In this document: positions 6,571 to 13,463 of the stretch, in pieces | Position numbering within the stretch: position 1 is the stretch's first letter | Layout of the letters: the number at the start of each line of letters is the position of its first letter | Assembly: GCA_030040115.1 (NCBI GenBank) | Contig: JASHUH010000353.1 | Coordinates: 1 to 17,590, forward strand | Source of the DNA: Acidobacteriaceae bacterium | GTDB taxonomy: Bacteria; Acidobacteriota; Terriglobia; Terriglobales; Acidobacteriaceae | Direction: 5' to 3' | DNA: 17,590 bases | Made by a program: the position numbers and the translations under genes | The notes under the pieces: model-generated | Seen by the model: only the letters and a program-made list of their open reading frames with translations | What the model was told of the DNA's origin: nothing | The model's database searches: none

Positions 6571-8250
6571 CACGCCTATTGGGCGCTGGTGGAGTCGTAT
6601 CGCACAGCGCGCGGACCGCGGCAGCGAGTGGTGGCTTACCTTGGGGAAGTGGATGAGCATGGCCGGATGGGCGTGCAGCGAGCAGTACAGCCGGCCGCCA
6701 CGGCGCAAGCGCATCTATTCCGAGAGCCGAGCAAGCCGGAGTGGGTAGAAGTTGACATCCGTGCTGTGCGGGTAGAACGCAACCGTCAGTTTGGCGGCTG
6801 CTGGCTGGGATTGATGCTGCTTCGTCAACTTGGTCTTTGCCGACTGCTGGATGAGCTGGCGCCGCAAGGGCGCGAGGGGATTGGCTGTGGAGTGTGATGG
6901 CCCAGGTTTTGGCGCTGGGGCGCATGGTGGAAGCCTCCAGTGAGTTACGGCTGGCGGAACACACCTATGAAGCCAGTGCTTTGGCGGAGTTATTGGGAGT
7001 GCCGGCGGAGAAGGTAAACGAGGATCGTCTCTATCGGACTCTGGATCGTATATTGCCGCACAAGACGGCTCTGGAAAAGCATTTTCAGCAGCGTTTGGGC
7101 GAGCTGTTTCAGCTCGAATACAACTTGCTGCTCTACGACGTCACCAGCACGTACTTTGAAGGCGAAGCCGCGGCCAACCCGCAAGCCTGGCGCGGCTACT
7201 CGCGCGATCACCGCCCCGATTGCAAACAGGTCAACATCGCCATGGTGGTCAGCCGCAGTGGACTGCCCCTGGGATACGAAGTGTTCGCCGGCAACCGCAG
7301 CGATGTGACTACGGTGGAACAGGTCGTCGCGGCGATGGAGCACAAGTACGGTCGGGCCAACTGCATCTGGGTGATGGACCGCGGCATGGTCTCGGCCGAG
7401 AACATTGAGTTTCTCAAGAAGGGCGGACGGCGCTACATCCTGGGCACTGCCAAGAGCATGCTGCGCAAATTCGAGCAGCAGTTACTGGATGAGAGCTGGA
7501 GGGAAGTCCACGCTGGTCTGGAAGTGAAGTGAAGCTGTGCCCTGGCCCGGAAGGGCAGGAGGTTTTCATCCTTTGCCGCAGTGCCCAGCGAGGCTTGAAA
7601 GAGCGCGCCATGCACGATCGCTTCGAGCAGCGCATTGAACAGAAGTTGGTCGAGCTTGCCGGCAACGCAAGCAGGACCCGCTGCTGGTGGCCCAGCGACT
7701 GGGTAAGCTGCTGGGCCGCAATAGCCGCGCTGCAGGCCGGTTCCGCATGCACATCAAAACCGACCTGCGCGGCGGCGCCCAGCTGGAGTGGAGCAAGCGA
7801 GAGGATTGGCGCGATTGGGCCCGGCTGAGCGAAGGCTGTTGTCTGCTGCGCAGCAACGTCACCGATTGGAGCGGCGAAGAGCTTTGGCGTGCCTACATGC
7901 AACTGACCGAGGCCGAGGCCGCCTTTCGCATCCACAAAAACGATCTGGCTCCGCGCCCGGTCTGGGGCCATCTTGAATGCCGCGTGCAGGCGCATATTCT
8001 GGTTTGCTTTCTCACCTATGTGCTCTGGAAAACCTTCGCCCGCTGGTGTCAGGATGCCGGGTTCGGAGACGAACCAAGAAAGATCTTCGCTGAACTGGGG
8101 CAGATCGCCTTGGTCGATGTGGTCTTGCCCACGCGCACCGGCGCCTCGATCCGCAAGCGCTGCGTGAGCCGACCCACCGAATACCAGGCCATCTTGCTTC
8201 AGCGGCTCGGCCTGGAACTTCTGACCTGCATCGAACGCACGGATTTGTAG
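6571..8250 (+). pseudogene. IS1634/IS4-type DDE transposase, multiply frameshifted
   Basis: Four collinear pieces in changing frames make one transposase of about 560 residues. Piece 1: HAYWALVESYRTARGPRQRV, VVAYLGEVDEHGRMGVQRA, preceded by in-frame TGA 6568-6570. A shift near 6875-6882 leads to piece 2: WLWSVMAQVLALGRMVEASS, LLLYDVTSTYFEGEA (first catalytic Asp), CIWVMDRGMVSAEN (second Asp). A GAAGT duplication at 7521-7534 creates a stop at 7530. Piece 3: LCPGPEGQEVFILCRSAQRG. A shift near 7660-7680 gives piece 4: KQDPLLVAQRLGKLLGRNSR, YMQLTEAEAAFRIHKNDLAP (catalytic Glu), stop TAG 8248-8250. A likely C-terminal VVKTSLPPR continues in yet another frame from 8247. All three catalytic residues survive, but no single ORF spans them, so the element should be inactive. 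The long minus-strand ORF at 7414-8580 is its shadow. Confidence 0.85.
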
Positions 8251-8265
8251 TGAAGACTTCACTAC
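8247..8265. repeat. Perfect inverted repeat at the transposase 3' end
   Basis: GTAGTGAAG, one central A, CTTCACTAC: 9-bp arms spanning the transposase stop codon. It may be a hairpin in the transposase mRNA, but it also encodes the VVKTSL residues expected at the C-terminus of this transposase type, so it could be coincidental. Confidence 0.35.
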
Positions 8266-8439
8266 CCCCGCGCTGCAAACAAAGAACTTACCCCGCAACT
8301 GCGGAAGTTCGGCTAACAGGAGGGACCGGGCCGTACCGGCCGGGCGAAAAACAGCCGGTTTGCATCGTCGCGCAAAGGACCGTTTTTGATGCGCCTGTTG
8401 CCCCGGACTGGAGCCGGCCACGTAGAACTTGGTGGCGCG

Positions 8440-9165
8440 CCGGGGCCAAGAGCCTCCAAATTCGATCGCATGGTCCGGGTGTCGGGATGGTCTGGCCCCA
8501 GCGCCTTCTCCCAGAGCGCCAGCGCGCGCTGGTAGAGCGGCAGGGCCTCGGCGAACTCGCAGTGGGGTCAACGCTCGCACGACTCGCTCGGCCCACCCCG
8601 TCGCGTCTGCGCATCGATTTCGTCTTTCACCACTTCCTGCACCGGGCGGTGAATGTAGAGGGTATTGTTTTTGGCGTCGCGGTGGATGAGAGCGAGCCTG
8701 TCCACTTCCTCGATGGCCTCAACCCAGGCGAGTGGTTTGGCGACGATACTCGCAATCGGCGTCGCTCGCGCTCAGCAAAACCGGGACGAACCGCTCATTC
8801 GCTCCTCCCGCGTCGTAAAGAAGCTGCTGAATAAGCCCGCCCTCGAAGACAGCGCCAGGCCCTACATTCGCCTTTTCGTCGTCTTCCCATCGCCGCCTGT
8901 AGGCTTCTGTGCAGACGACCAGGATGAACTGTGCGTCCCTTGCCTGGCGCTTCATCCACTGAATCCAGCCGCCTGACGGAAAAGACTCGTATTGGTCCAC
9001 GATGGCTTCGATGCCATTGCCTCGCAAGCGGTGGGCGAGCGCGAGCACCCCAGCTTCGTGCGCCGGCGAGTCGTGGCTATAGCTGATGAAAACCTTTGGA
9101 GGGGGCCATCCATTTGCCCCCACATCATAGGACAAAGGCGGCCGAGCGATTTGTACGCAGCACAC
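8440..9165 (-). pseudogene. SEFIR-domain protein followed by out-of-frame linker and TPR scraps; decayed SEFIR-STAND-TPR gene
   Basis: The first frame starts at ATG 9165 (weak ribosome site; a GTG in VGANGWPPP is an alternative) and stops at 8719. It holds an apparently whole SEFIR domain, about residues 24-130: KVFISYSHDSPAHEAGVLAL, GIEAIVDQYESFPSGGWIQW, DAQFILVVCTEAYRRRW, QQLLYDAGGANERFVPVLLS. A second frame, 8756-8568, reads KPLAWVEAIEEVDRLALIHR, DAKNNTLYIHRPVQEVVKDE, the segment that in related genes follows an NB-ARC/STAND ATPase. A third frame, 8561-8446, reads EFAEALPLYQRALALWEKAL, GPDHPDTRTMRSNLEAL, a tetratricopeptide repeat of kinesin-light-chain type. The ATPase core and most TPRs are absent. 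SEFIR is a TIR-like signalling domain found in bacterial immune-type proteins. Internal deletions plus frameshifts best explain the layout; a free-standing SEFIR protein of 148 residues is the alternative. Confidence 0.72.
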
Positions 9166-9313
9166 ATTGGCTCGATCTGGGCGTCGGTGGAGTACTCGAA
9201 ATCGAAATCTTCCATGGACATTTCAGCCGGCCTTCCCGTCTGCGACGGCTCCGGGGCTCGCAAGCAGTCTTCAGTGGTCAGTGGTCAGTGATCCATGGTC
9301 GAGATGGCGGGCC
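9166..9313. other. Intergenic region between the SEFIR remnant and the YvlB-like gene
   Basis: No convincing gene. A minus-strand frame from an ATG near 9221 reads MSMEDFDFEYSTDAQIEP and looks protein-like, but it runs antisense or out of frame into the SEFIR gene and I cannot place it. The spacer also carries a short tandem repeat at 9272-9292. Confidence 0.3.
9272..9292. repeat. Short tandem repeat, CAGTGGT x3
   Basis: Three adjacent 7-bp units, CAGTGGT, CAGTGGT, CAGTGAT, in the spacer upstream of the SEFIR remnant. From memory, runs of TCAGTGG-like units are scattered through acidobacterial intergenic DNA; their role is unknown. Confidence 0.55.
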
Positions 9314-9790
9314 TTACTCGCAGAAGACGCGCACCTTGGTCGCGTTGCCGTCTTTGCCGTCCACGTCCACGGTCAGATCTTCCAGGTGGTCGATCAGTTC
9401 TTCCAGGTTTTCGGGCTTGATCTGCGAGAGGGTCAGCGGAATCCCGTGCCGGCTCAGGGCCTCGTCAAGATGCTCGTGGGCTTGCGCCGGAATCAGGCTG
9501 GCCAGCCGCACGCCCGCGCGCAGCAATTGCATGGGCACGCGCACGTTCACCGTGGTCGGCCCCTTCATTCCTGTCATGGATTCGTCCGCCTCGACCAGCA
9601 CGCGCAGGTATTTGGCCCGCGTCTTCACGGTGGCGTCAGCCGGACCGTTTCCGCCGCCGACACGGCTTTGAAACTCAGCCACCGGAACGGCCGTATCGGG
9701 CTCCAGTGCGGCCAGCAGCCGCTCGGCCTCGTCTACAGTCACTTTTCCTGCGGCCAGCAAGTCCAGAATTTTGCGGCGATTTTCGTTCAT
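9314..9790 (-). CDS. YvlB/SHOCT-like domain protein
   Basis: Third gene of a minus-strand operon. I chose ATG 9790 (MNENRRKIL) because GGAGG lies 7 nt upstream; an in-frame ATG at 9823 would add 11 residues. The product is 158 residues. The N-terminal helical hairpin NRRKILDLLAAGKVTVDEAE, continuing RLLAALE, is the SHOCT-like/YvlB N-terminal motif, thought to mediate oligomerisation or protein contacts. The middle has KYLRVLVEADESMTGMKGPT and VNVRVPMQLLRAGVRLASLI. The C-terminus, ELIDHLEDLTVDVDGKDG, ends NATKVRVFCE. There is no signal peptide or membrane segment. Proteins of this type sit beside DUF2089 regulators and small membrane proteins in many genomes, suggesting an envelope-stress role, but the function is unproven. 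Confidence 0.85.
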   Translation of the reverse strand: MNENRRKILDLLAAGKVTVDEAERLLAALEPDTAVPVAEFQSRVGGGNGPADATVKTRAKYLRVLVEADESMTGMKGPTTVNVRVPMQLLRAGVRLASLIPAQAHEHLDEALSRHGIPLTLSQIKPENLEELIDHLEDLTVDVDGKDGNATKVRVFCE

Positions 9791-9843
9791 TGCACTTCCT
9801 CCCATCTCTTCGGTGAAAGACATTTCTCTTTAAGCGGGCCGCC

Positions 9844-10104
9844 TCACCGGATGCGGACCAACACGTTAGCGCCGTTAGCGCTTACATGCACAAGCGTTCC
9901 CGGCAGGCTGCACAGGATGGCCCAGAAAGCGGTGATCGCTCGCCAGGGATTCACCCCACCCGCCAGGCAAGCCACGACAATCACCAGCAGGATCAGCGGC
10001 GAAAGCAGAAGCAAAGGGATCCAGAGCAAAATCAGCGGAATCCACAGCGGAATCCGGGGCCAGTGCGGGGTTTCAATGCGAATGACGGCAACGTTGGGAA
10101 TCAT
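9844..10104 (-). CDS. Small two-helix membrane protein
   Basis: Middle gene of the operon. ATG 10104 overlaps the DUF2089 stop by 4 nt (ATGA), so translation is coupled. The product is 86 residues: a charged start MIPNVAVIRIETPHWPR, a long hydrophobic stretch at about residues 18-50 (LWIPLILLWIPLLLLSPLIL, then LVIVVACLAGG), and a second hydrophobic segment near 56-70 (AITAFWAILCSLPGTLV). The tail is short and basic (NVLVRIR). I do not recognise a named family. Its position between a DNA-binding regulator and a SHOCT-like protein suggests it is the membrane partner of a sensing or stress-response set, which is an inference. Confidence 0.8.
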   Translation of the reverse strand: MIPNVAVIRIETPHWPRIPLWIPLILLWIPLLLLSPLILLVIVVACLAGGVNPWRAITAFWAILCSLPGTLVHVSANGANVLVRIR

Positions 10105-10487
10105 TTCAATGCCTCGAGCGCACGGATGGCTTGGCTGGCGTCGATTTCGCCGTTCTTAAGCCGCTCCAGCACCTCCGCGCGGGATGGAGACGGGTTGGTG
10201 TCCACGAATTCAAGTTGGCTCGCAATTCGATTCAGCCGCGCTTTGATGGTCGGATAACTGACGCCAAAAACCTGTTCCATTTCCTTGATGGAGCCGTGTG
10301 CACGAACAAAAGCGGCCACGAAAATCTGATCTTCCAGGTTGAGCCGCGCCAGTTGCGGCAAGGCAAACTCGCCTTCCACAGTCATCTGCCTTTCCACCAA
10401 CCGGACGCGCTCGATCACCAGAGTCGAACCTCCAGCCATGCGCAGTAAGTCCTGCCAGTCGGAAGCGGGTTTGGAGGTTTGGGTCAT
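10101..10487 (-). CDS. DUF2089 family helix-turn-helix regulator
   Basis: First gene of the operon; ATG 10487 has only a weak GGGAA upstream. The 128-residue product matches DUF2089-type proteins without the N-terminal zinc ribbon. The core ARLNLEDQIFVAAFVRAHGS, continuing IKEMEQVFGVSYPTIKARLN, contains a helix-turn-helix with GVSYPTIKARL as likely recognition helix. The C-terminal hairpin RAEVLERLKNGEIDASQAIR, ending ALEALK, closely resembles the SHOCT-like hairpin that opens the third gene of this operon. Probable role: DNA-binding regulator of its own operon, inferred from the HTH, the operon-first position and the palindromic AT-rich region just upstream. Overlap of 4 nt with the next gene shows tight coupling. 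Confidence 0.88.
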   Translation of the reverse strand: MTQTSKPASDWQDLLRMAGGSTLVIERVRLVERQMTVEGEFALPQLARLNLEDQIFVAAFVRAHGSIKEMEQVFGVSYPTIKARLNRIASQLEFVDTNPSPSRAEVLERLKNGEIDASQAIRALEALK

Positions 10488-10504
10488 TTCCCGTCAGAAT
10501 CAAT

Positions 10505-10526
10505 TTCTTGACTTCTATGGCAAGAA
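10505..10526. promoter_or_regulatory. Inverted repeat in the DUF2089 operon promoter region, candidate operator
   Basis: TTCTTG, a 10-base spacer ACTTCTATGG, then CAAGAA: perfect 6-bp arms 18 bases upstream of the DUF2089 start. It lies at the edge of an AT-rich stretch (about 10500-10580) unlike the surrounding GC-rich DNA, with a nearby palindrome GAATATTC at 10524-10531. This fits an autoregulated promoter, but no clean -35/-10 pair could be assigned. Confidence 0.4.
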
Positions 10527-10668
10527 TATTCCTAGATTTTTAATATTTTCAACAGAAATATTTAAGTTTTATGATTTTTTCTGAAGAACCCCAACATCTT
10601 AAACTCACCCGTGAGTCCCGAAGCCGAAGGGATAATTGAAAATTAATGGGAATCGTGGGACGCACAGC

Positions 10669-11091
10669 TCAGAGGAACGGATTCTTGACCTGGAGGCTGC
10701 CAAATCGCTGACCGTGCTGGAGATCCTCGGTCAGCAGAAGATCGCATCGCGCCTCGAGAGCGGCCGCCACAATCAGCGAGTCATACCAGGAAAGATTACT
10801 CCCGGCATGAAGCTGCAAGGCCTGCCAATAAAGAGCCGGAGAAGAATGGACGGCGAGTAAAGGCCGAAACGCCGCGCTGAAGTATTGTTCGGCCTCCGCC
10901 ACGCTCATGGGTGGGGTGAACCGCCGCAACGCGACGTTGAAGAATTCCTGCACAACCTGATAGCTGACGACGCCCTTTTGCGTCGTTAAAGCTTGGCGAA
11001 TGAGTTCGTGGGCTTTTCGGGATTTTGCCGTAGCCGTGCGATCGAACGCATAAACGAAGATATTGGTATCCAGAAAGAACCTATCGCTCAT
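10669..11091 (-). CDS. vapC: VapC-type PIN-domain ribonuclease toxin
   Basis: The product is 140 residues, usual for VapC. PIN-domain acidic residues are visible: D8 in FFLDTNIFVYAFD, E49 in SYQVVQEFFNVAL, D104 in SNLSWYDSLIVAAALE, and E122/D123 in LLLTEDLQHGQ. These coordinate Mg2+ for RNA cleavage; VapC toxins typically cut tRNA or rRNA, but the target here is unknown. The start at 11091 overlaps the end of the antitoxin gene by 11 nt, the usual antitoxin-first arrangement, so the toxin depends on translation of the upstream gene. All catalytic positions are present, so it should be active. It ends in an untranslated stretch before the DUF2089 promoter. Confidence 0.92.
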   Translation of the reverse strand: MSDRFFLDTNIFVYAFDRTATAKSRKAHELIRQALTTQKGVVSYQVVQEFFNVALRRFTPPMSVAEAEQYFSAAFRPLLAVHSSPALYWQALQLHAGSNLSWYDSLIVAAALEARCDLLLTEDLQHGQRFGSLQVKNPFL

Positions 11092-11299
11092 TCATCTCGT
11101 CCCGGCTGAAGTGATGGGCTGCGTCAATGTGCTGCAATCTCTGCACCAGCGAATCATAGCCCTGTACGTTACCAGGGGTTGCCGTAAACTGTGTCAGCCA
11201 TTCGCGGAATGCGGCGTTCAGCGTTTTGCGCTGTGCGCGCGCAACCATCCGCGCGCGTTCGATTAAATCTTCGTCGGCGCTGAGTGTGATATTTTTCAT
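11081..11299 (-). CDS. vapB: VapB-type antitoxin
   Basis: The product is 72 residues. The N-terminus MKNITLSADEDLIERARMVA is a typical ribbon-helix-helix DNA-binding domain (beta strand KNITLSAD, then two helices), followed by TLNAAFREWLTQF. The C-terminal half, YDSLVQRLQHIDAAHHF, is the region that would wrap and inhibit VapC. It is cotranscribed with vapC, overlapping by 11 nt. There is little Shine-Dalgarno signal before the ATG; the sequence TGTACACTGGTCCGGT runs straight into it. Antitoxins of this type repress their own promoter, with a palindrome at 11309-11316 as likely contact site. Confidence 0.88.
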   Translation of the reverse strand: MKNITLSADEDLIERARMVARAQRKTLNAAFREWLTQFTATPGNVQGYDSLVQRLQHIDAAHHFSRDEMNER

Positions 11300-11305
11300 A
11301 CCGGA

Positions 11306-11316
11306 CCAGTGTACAC
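11306..11316 (-). promoter_or_regulatory. vapBC promoter/operator palindrome
   Basis: GTGTACAC (11309-11316) is a perfect 8-bp palindrome 9 nt upstream of the vapB ATG. On the minus strand it includes TACACT, a possible -10 element 8 nt before the start codon, implying a leaderless or nearly leaderless mRNA. Binding by VapB here would block the promoter, as in other vapBC systems. Confidence 0.45.
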
Positions 11317-11439
11317 GATTCTAGTGTTAGCAGGCGCAAGCTACTCCCGAAAAAGAGAGCCTGCGAGACCGAGCGCGCCAACCGACGCTTGGAGGCGCTT
11401 TGTCTTTCAAAGGCCGCCGCCAGCCTGCTGCCTTAACTT

Positions 11440-13062
11440 TTACCGCTCGCTCCAGCGCACGCCGCGGAAGTTGCCGGTTGCGGGCGCCGAAACGCTCTTG
11501 AGCCATCCCGCCAGGCTGGCGAAATCCTCCGCCACGGTGGAATTGGGAGCGTAATCGATGACCGTCATGCCTTCGGCCAGCGCCTCGCTGACCGCAGGGG
11601 TGCGGCGCAGCGCAAAAGGCAGCAGGCGATCACCCAGCTGCTCGAGCAGCACCTCGCGCACATCCAGGTGGAGCGGCAGCGAGGGATCGAACTGGTTGAG
11701 CACGTAATACGGGAGCGCAGACGGGCCGGAAATGGTGGTCACGCGCTCGAAAAAGGCATCGATGGAGCCGACGCTGACCACGGAATTCATGTCCGGAACC
11801 ATAGGGACGAGCACCAAGGGAGCCATGCGCAGCAGTTGCCGGGAAAGACCTCCGGAAGCAGTCGCCAGATCGACAATCACCCGGCTGATGCCGGGCGCAT
11901 ACTTGGCGATCTCGCCGGGGAGCGCCTCCTGGGCGCCATTCTCCAGTGCCAGCGATTCCACGTCGAGGGTGATCATCTGGACGGGGGCGTCGCCCATGGC
12001 GGCCGGAGGGCTGAAGGTTCGCAATACACCCACCCGCTGGTCGCGCGCTCCGAAGAAAAAGGGCAACAGTCCAAAAGCCGCGGTATCGACCAGCAAAACC
12101 CGTTCGCCCCGGGCGGAGAGTGCACGGCCCAAGGTGGCCACAACGCTGGTTTTTCCCACCCCTCCGGCCAGCGAAAACACCGCCAGCACCGGTGCGCGTA
12201 GAGTTACTGTCGACGGCGCAGGTGCGGGCTCGTTGGCCGCGCCGGCAGCTTCAAAGAGGGCTTTGAGCGCGAACCATCGGGAGGTCAGCCGGTCGCGCGA
12301 ACCCTGCAGCGTATCCTCTGGAGCTTTCGGGGGAGTCTTGGGCGCTGGGGTTTGGGAATCGATGCGCCGCTCCTCCGCCAGCCACGCCGGACGGGTCACA
12401 TTCTCCCGCCGCATTTCTTCCCGGCGGCTTTCCCGTTGTCTCTCTTGTCGTTGCTTCTGCCCTTGATTTTCCCGCTGAACCTTCCATTGTCCCCCGTCCG
12501 TCAAATTTTCACGTGGCGGCTGCATCGGATTGCGGGGTAACCGGTCATTCGCGTCTTCGAAACCAGCAGCGGGACCGGGGGCAGATTCCGGCCCGGACAA
12601 ACCGGAACGAGACAGAAGCGCCGGGGGAGACGCGCGATCAGCAAAACGCGCTGGGAAAGGGGGCTCGGAAGTCTCTCCCGGGCGTGGCGCCTCACCGTCG
12701 GGAAATGGCTGTTGCCCCGAGGAATTCTGCGCCACCCGCAGTTCCCGGGCCGGGGTGGTTGGGCGTGGAGTCAGTTGCCCGCCGCGCAGCGCTGCGATCA
12801 CTTCCTCCTCGCGACCTCGCTTGCTCGACGGCGAAACTTCGTTGTTCAGATCCTGGCCATTTGGCCGGCCTTCGCCTATCCCGGCTTGCTGACGACCGGC
12901 TTCGGCAACTTCCTGCGCGAGTTGACGAACCCTCTCCCGCACCGGCGTCCGCGAGGCCGAAAAATCGCGGTATTTGGCCCCGTGCAAATTCGCCCAGGAG
13001 TAGGACGTCGCCGCTTCCTCGGGCGCCTGATTCTCTTCGAACGGGAAGTTCCGGTCCGTCAT
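11440..13062 (-). CDS. BcsQ/MinD-like ATPase with long N-terminal extension
   Basis: The product is 540 residues, ATG 13062 behind AAGGA. Residues about 290-530 form a MinD/ParA-type P-loop ATPase: deviant Walker A VFSLAGGVGKTSVVATLGRA at 296-315, RGERVLLVDTAAFGLLPFFF, Walker B-like RVIVDLATASGG near 394, and VPMVPDMNSVVSVGSIDAFF. This architecture, with the YYVLNQFDPSLPLHLDVREV segment, matches BcsQ (YhjQ), which positions cellulose synthase at the pole. BcsQ is usually about 250 residues. Here 285 extra N-terminal residues are mostly disordered and rich in P, R, E and Q (GQKQRQERQRESRREEMRRE), except for a conserved-looking start YSWANLHGAKYRDFSASR. No other cellulose gene is in the window. 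MinD-like placement of another envelope machine is an alternative. Confidence 0.8.
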   Translation of the reverse strand: MTDRNFPFEENQAPEEAATSYSWANLHGAKYRDFSASRTPVRERVRQLAQEVAEAGRQQAGIGEGRPNGQDLNNEVSPSSKRGREEEVIAALRGGQLTPRPTTPARELRVAQNSSGQQPFPDGEAPRPGETSEPPFPARFADRASPPALLSRSGLSGPESAPGPAAGFEDANDRLPRNPMQPPRENLTDGGQWKVQRENQGQKQRQERQRESRREEMRRENVTRPAWLAEERRIDSQTPAPKTPPKAPEDTLQGSRDRLTSRWFALKALFEAAGAANEPAPAPSTVTLRAPVLAVFSLAGGVGKTSVVATLGRALSARGERVLLVDTAAFGLLPFFFGARDQRVGVLRTFSPPAAMGDAPVQMITLDVESLALENGAQEALPGEIAKYAPGISRVIVDLATASGGLSRQLLRMAPLVLVPMVPDMNSVVSVGSIDAFFERVTTISGPSALPYYVLNQFDPSLPLHLDVREVLLEQLGDRLLPFALRRTPAVSEALAEGMTVIDYAPNSTVAEDFASLAGWLKSVSAPATGNFRGVRWSER

Positions 13063-13463
13063 CCTTCATCCTTCTTATGCTTGGGTCTTTCGGTCATTTT
13101 TGCTCGATTATTCTTGCTCGAGCCTTCTTGCTCGAGCTTCGTTCGTTTGCGGCTACCAAGCCCGGTATTCAACTCTCTTTTCGGGAAGAAGGCGGAGCGC
13201 ACACCTCAACCGCGCCTCCGTCGCAGGGGGATGATAGCTTACGAATCGCGCCCTAAACGATAGCACTTAAAGGCCTCTTCGTAACACTTTTGGGTCATAG
13301 AAATCGCCATGCGTGGTTACGAGCGGAGCCATTGATTACGAGTTCCGCATGGGCGGCAGCTCGCAGGAGTTAAAGACCAGGTGGTAAGGCATCATTCCGA
13401 CAATCGGAGCCTGACGGCTGTCGAAACACCCTCGCTTTAGCGCCTCTAGGGGGGACCCGACGA
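13063..13463. other. 400-base divergent intergenic region between bcsQ-like gene and the 13464 ORF
   Basis: No gene recognised on either strand. The bcsQ side holds a 14-bp tandem repeat at 13097-13138; the stretch from about 13260 to 13460 shows no recognisable element. Both flanking transcripts must start here. I saw no riboswitch or small RNA that I could name. Confidence 0.4.
13097..13138. repeat. 14-bp tandem repeat x3 in bcsQ 5' leader
   Basis: Three adjacent 14-bp units: TTTTTGCTCGATTA, TTCTTGCTCGAGCC, TTCTTGCTCGAGCT. The last two differ only at the final base; the first is degenerate. Each good copy contains GCTCGAGC, an 8-bp palindrome. The array starts 35 nt upstream of the bcsQ-like ATG, inside or next to its leader. 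Confidence 0.7.

Noticed and set aside
6301..8322. Possible terminal inverted repeats of the IS1634-type element (TCCTGCTCAGCCGAAC near 6301 and its near-complement ending about 8321)
   Set aside because: The left copy lies inside the readable YGRPAYR gene, the match has gaps and no target-site duplication was found; another candidate near 6442 is no better.
7414..8580. 388-codon minus-strand ORF
   Set aside because: Antisense to the IS1634-type transposase; no recognisable domain, while the plus strand has the catalytic motifs.
9167..10159. 330-codon plus-strand ORF
   Set aside because: Antisense to the YvlB-like and membrane protein genes; no domain, and it crosses clear operon boundaries.
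13097..13138. CRISPR-like array
   Set aside because: The 14-bp units are directly adjacent with no spacers and no cas genes are present; it is a simple tandem repeat.
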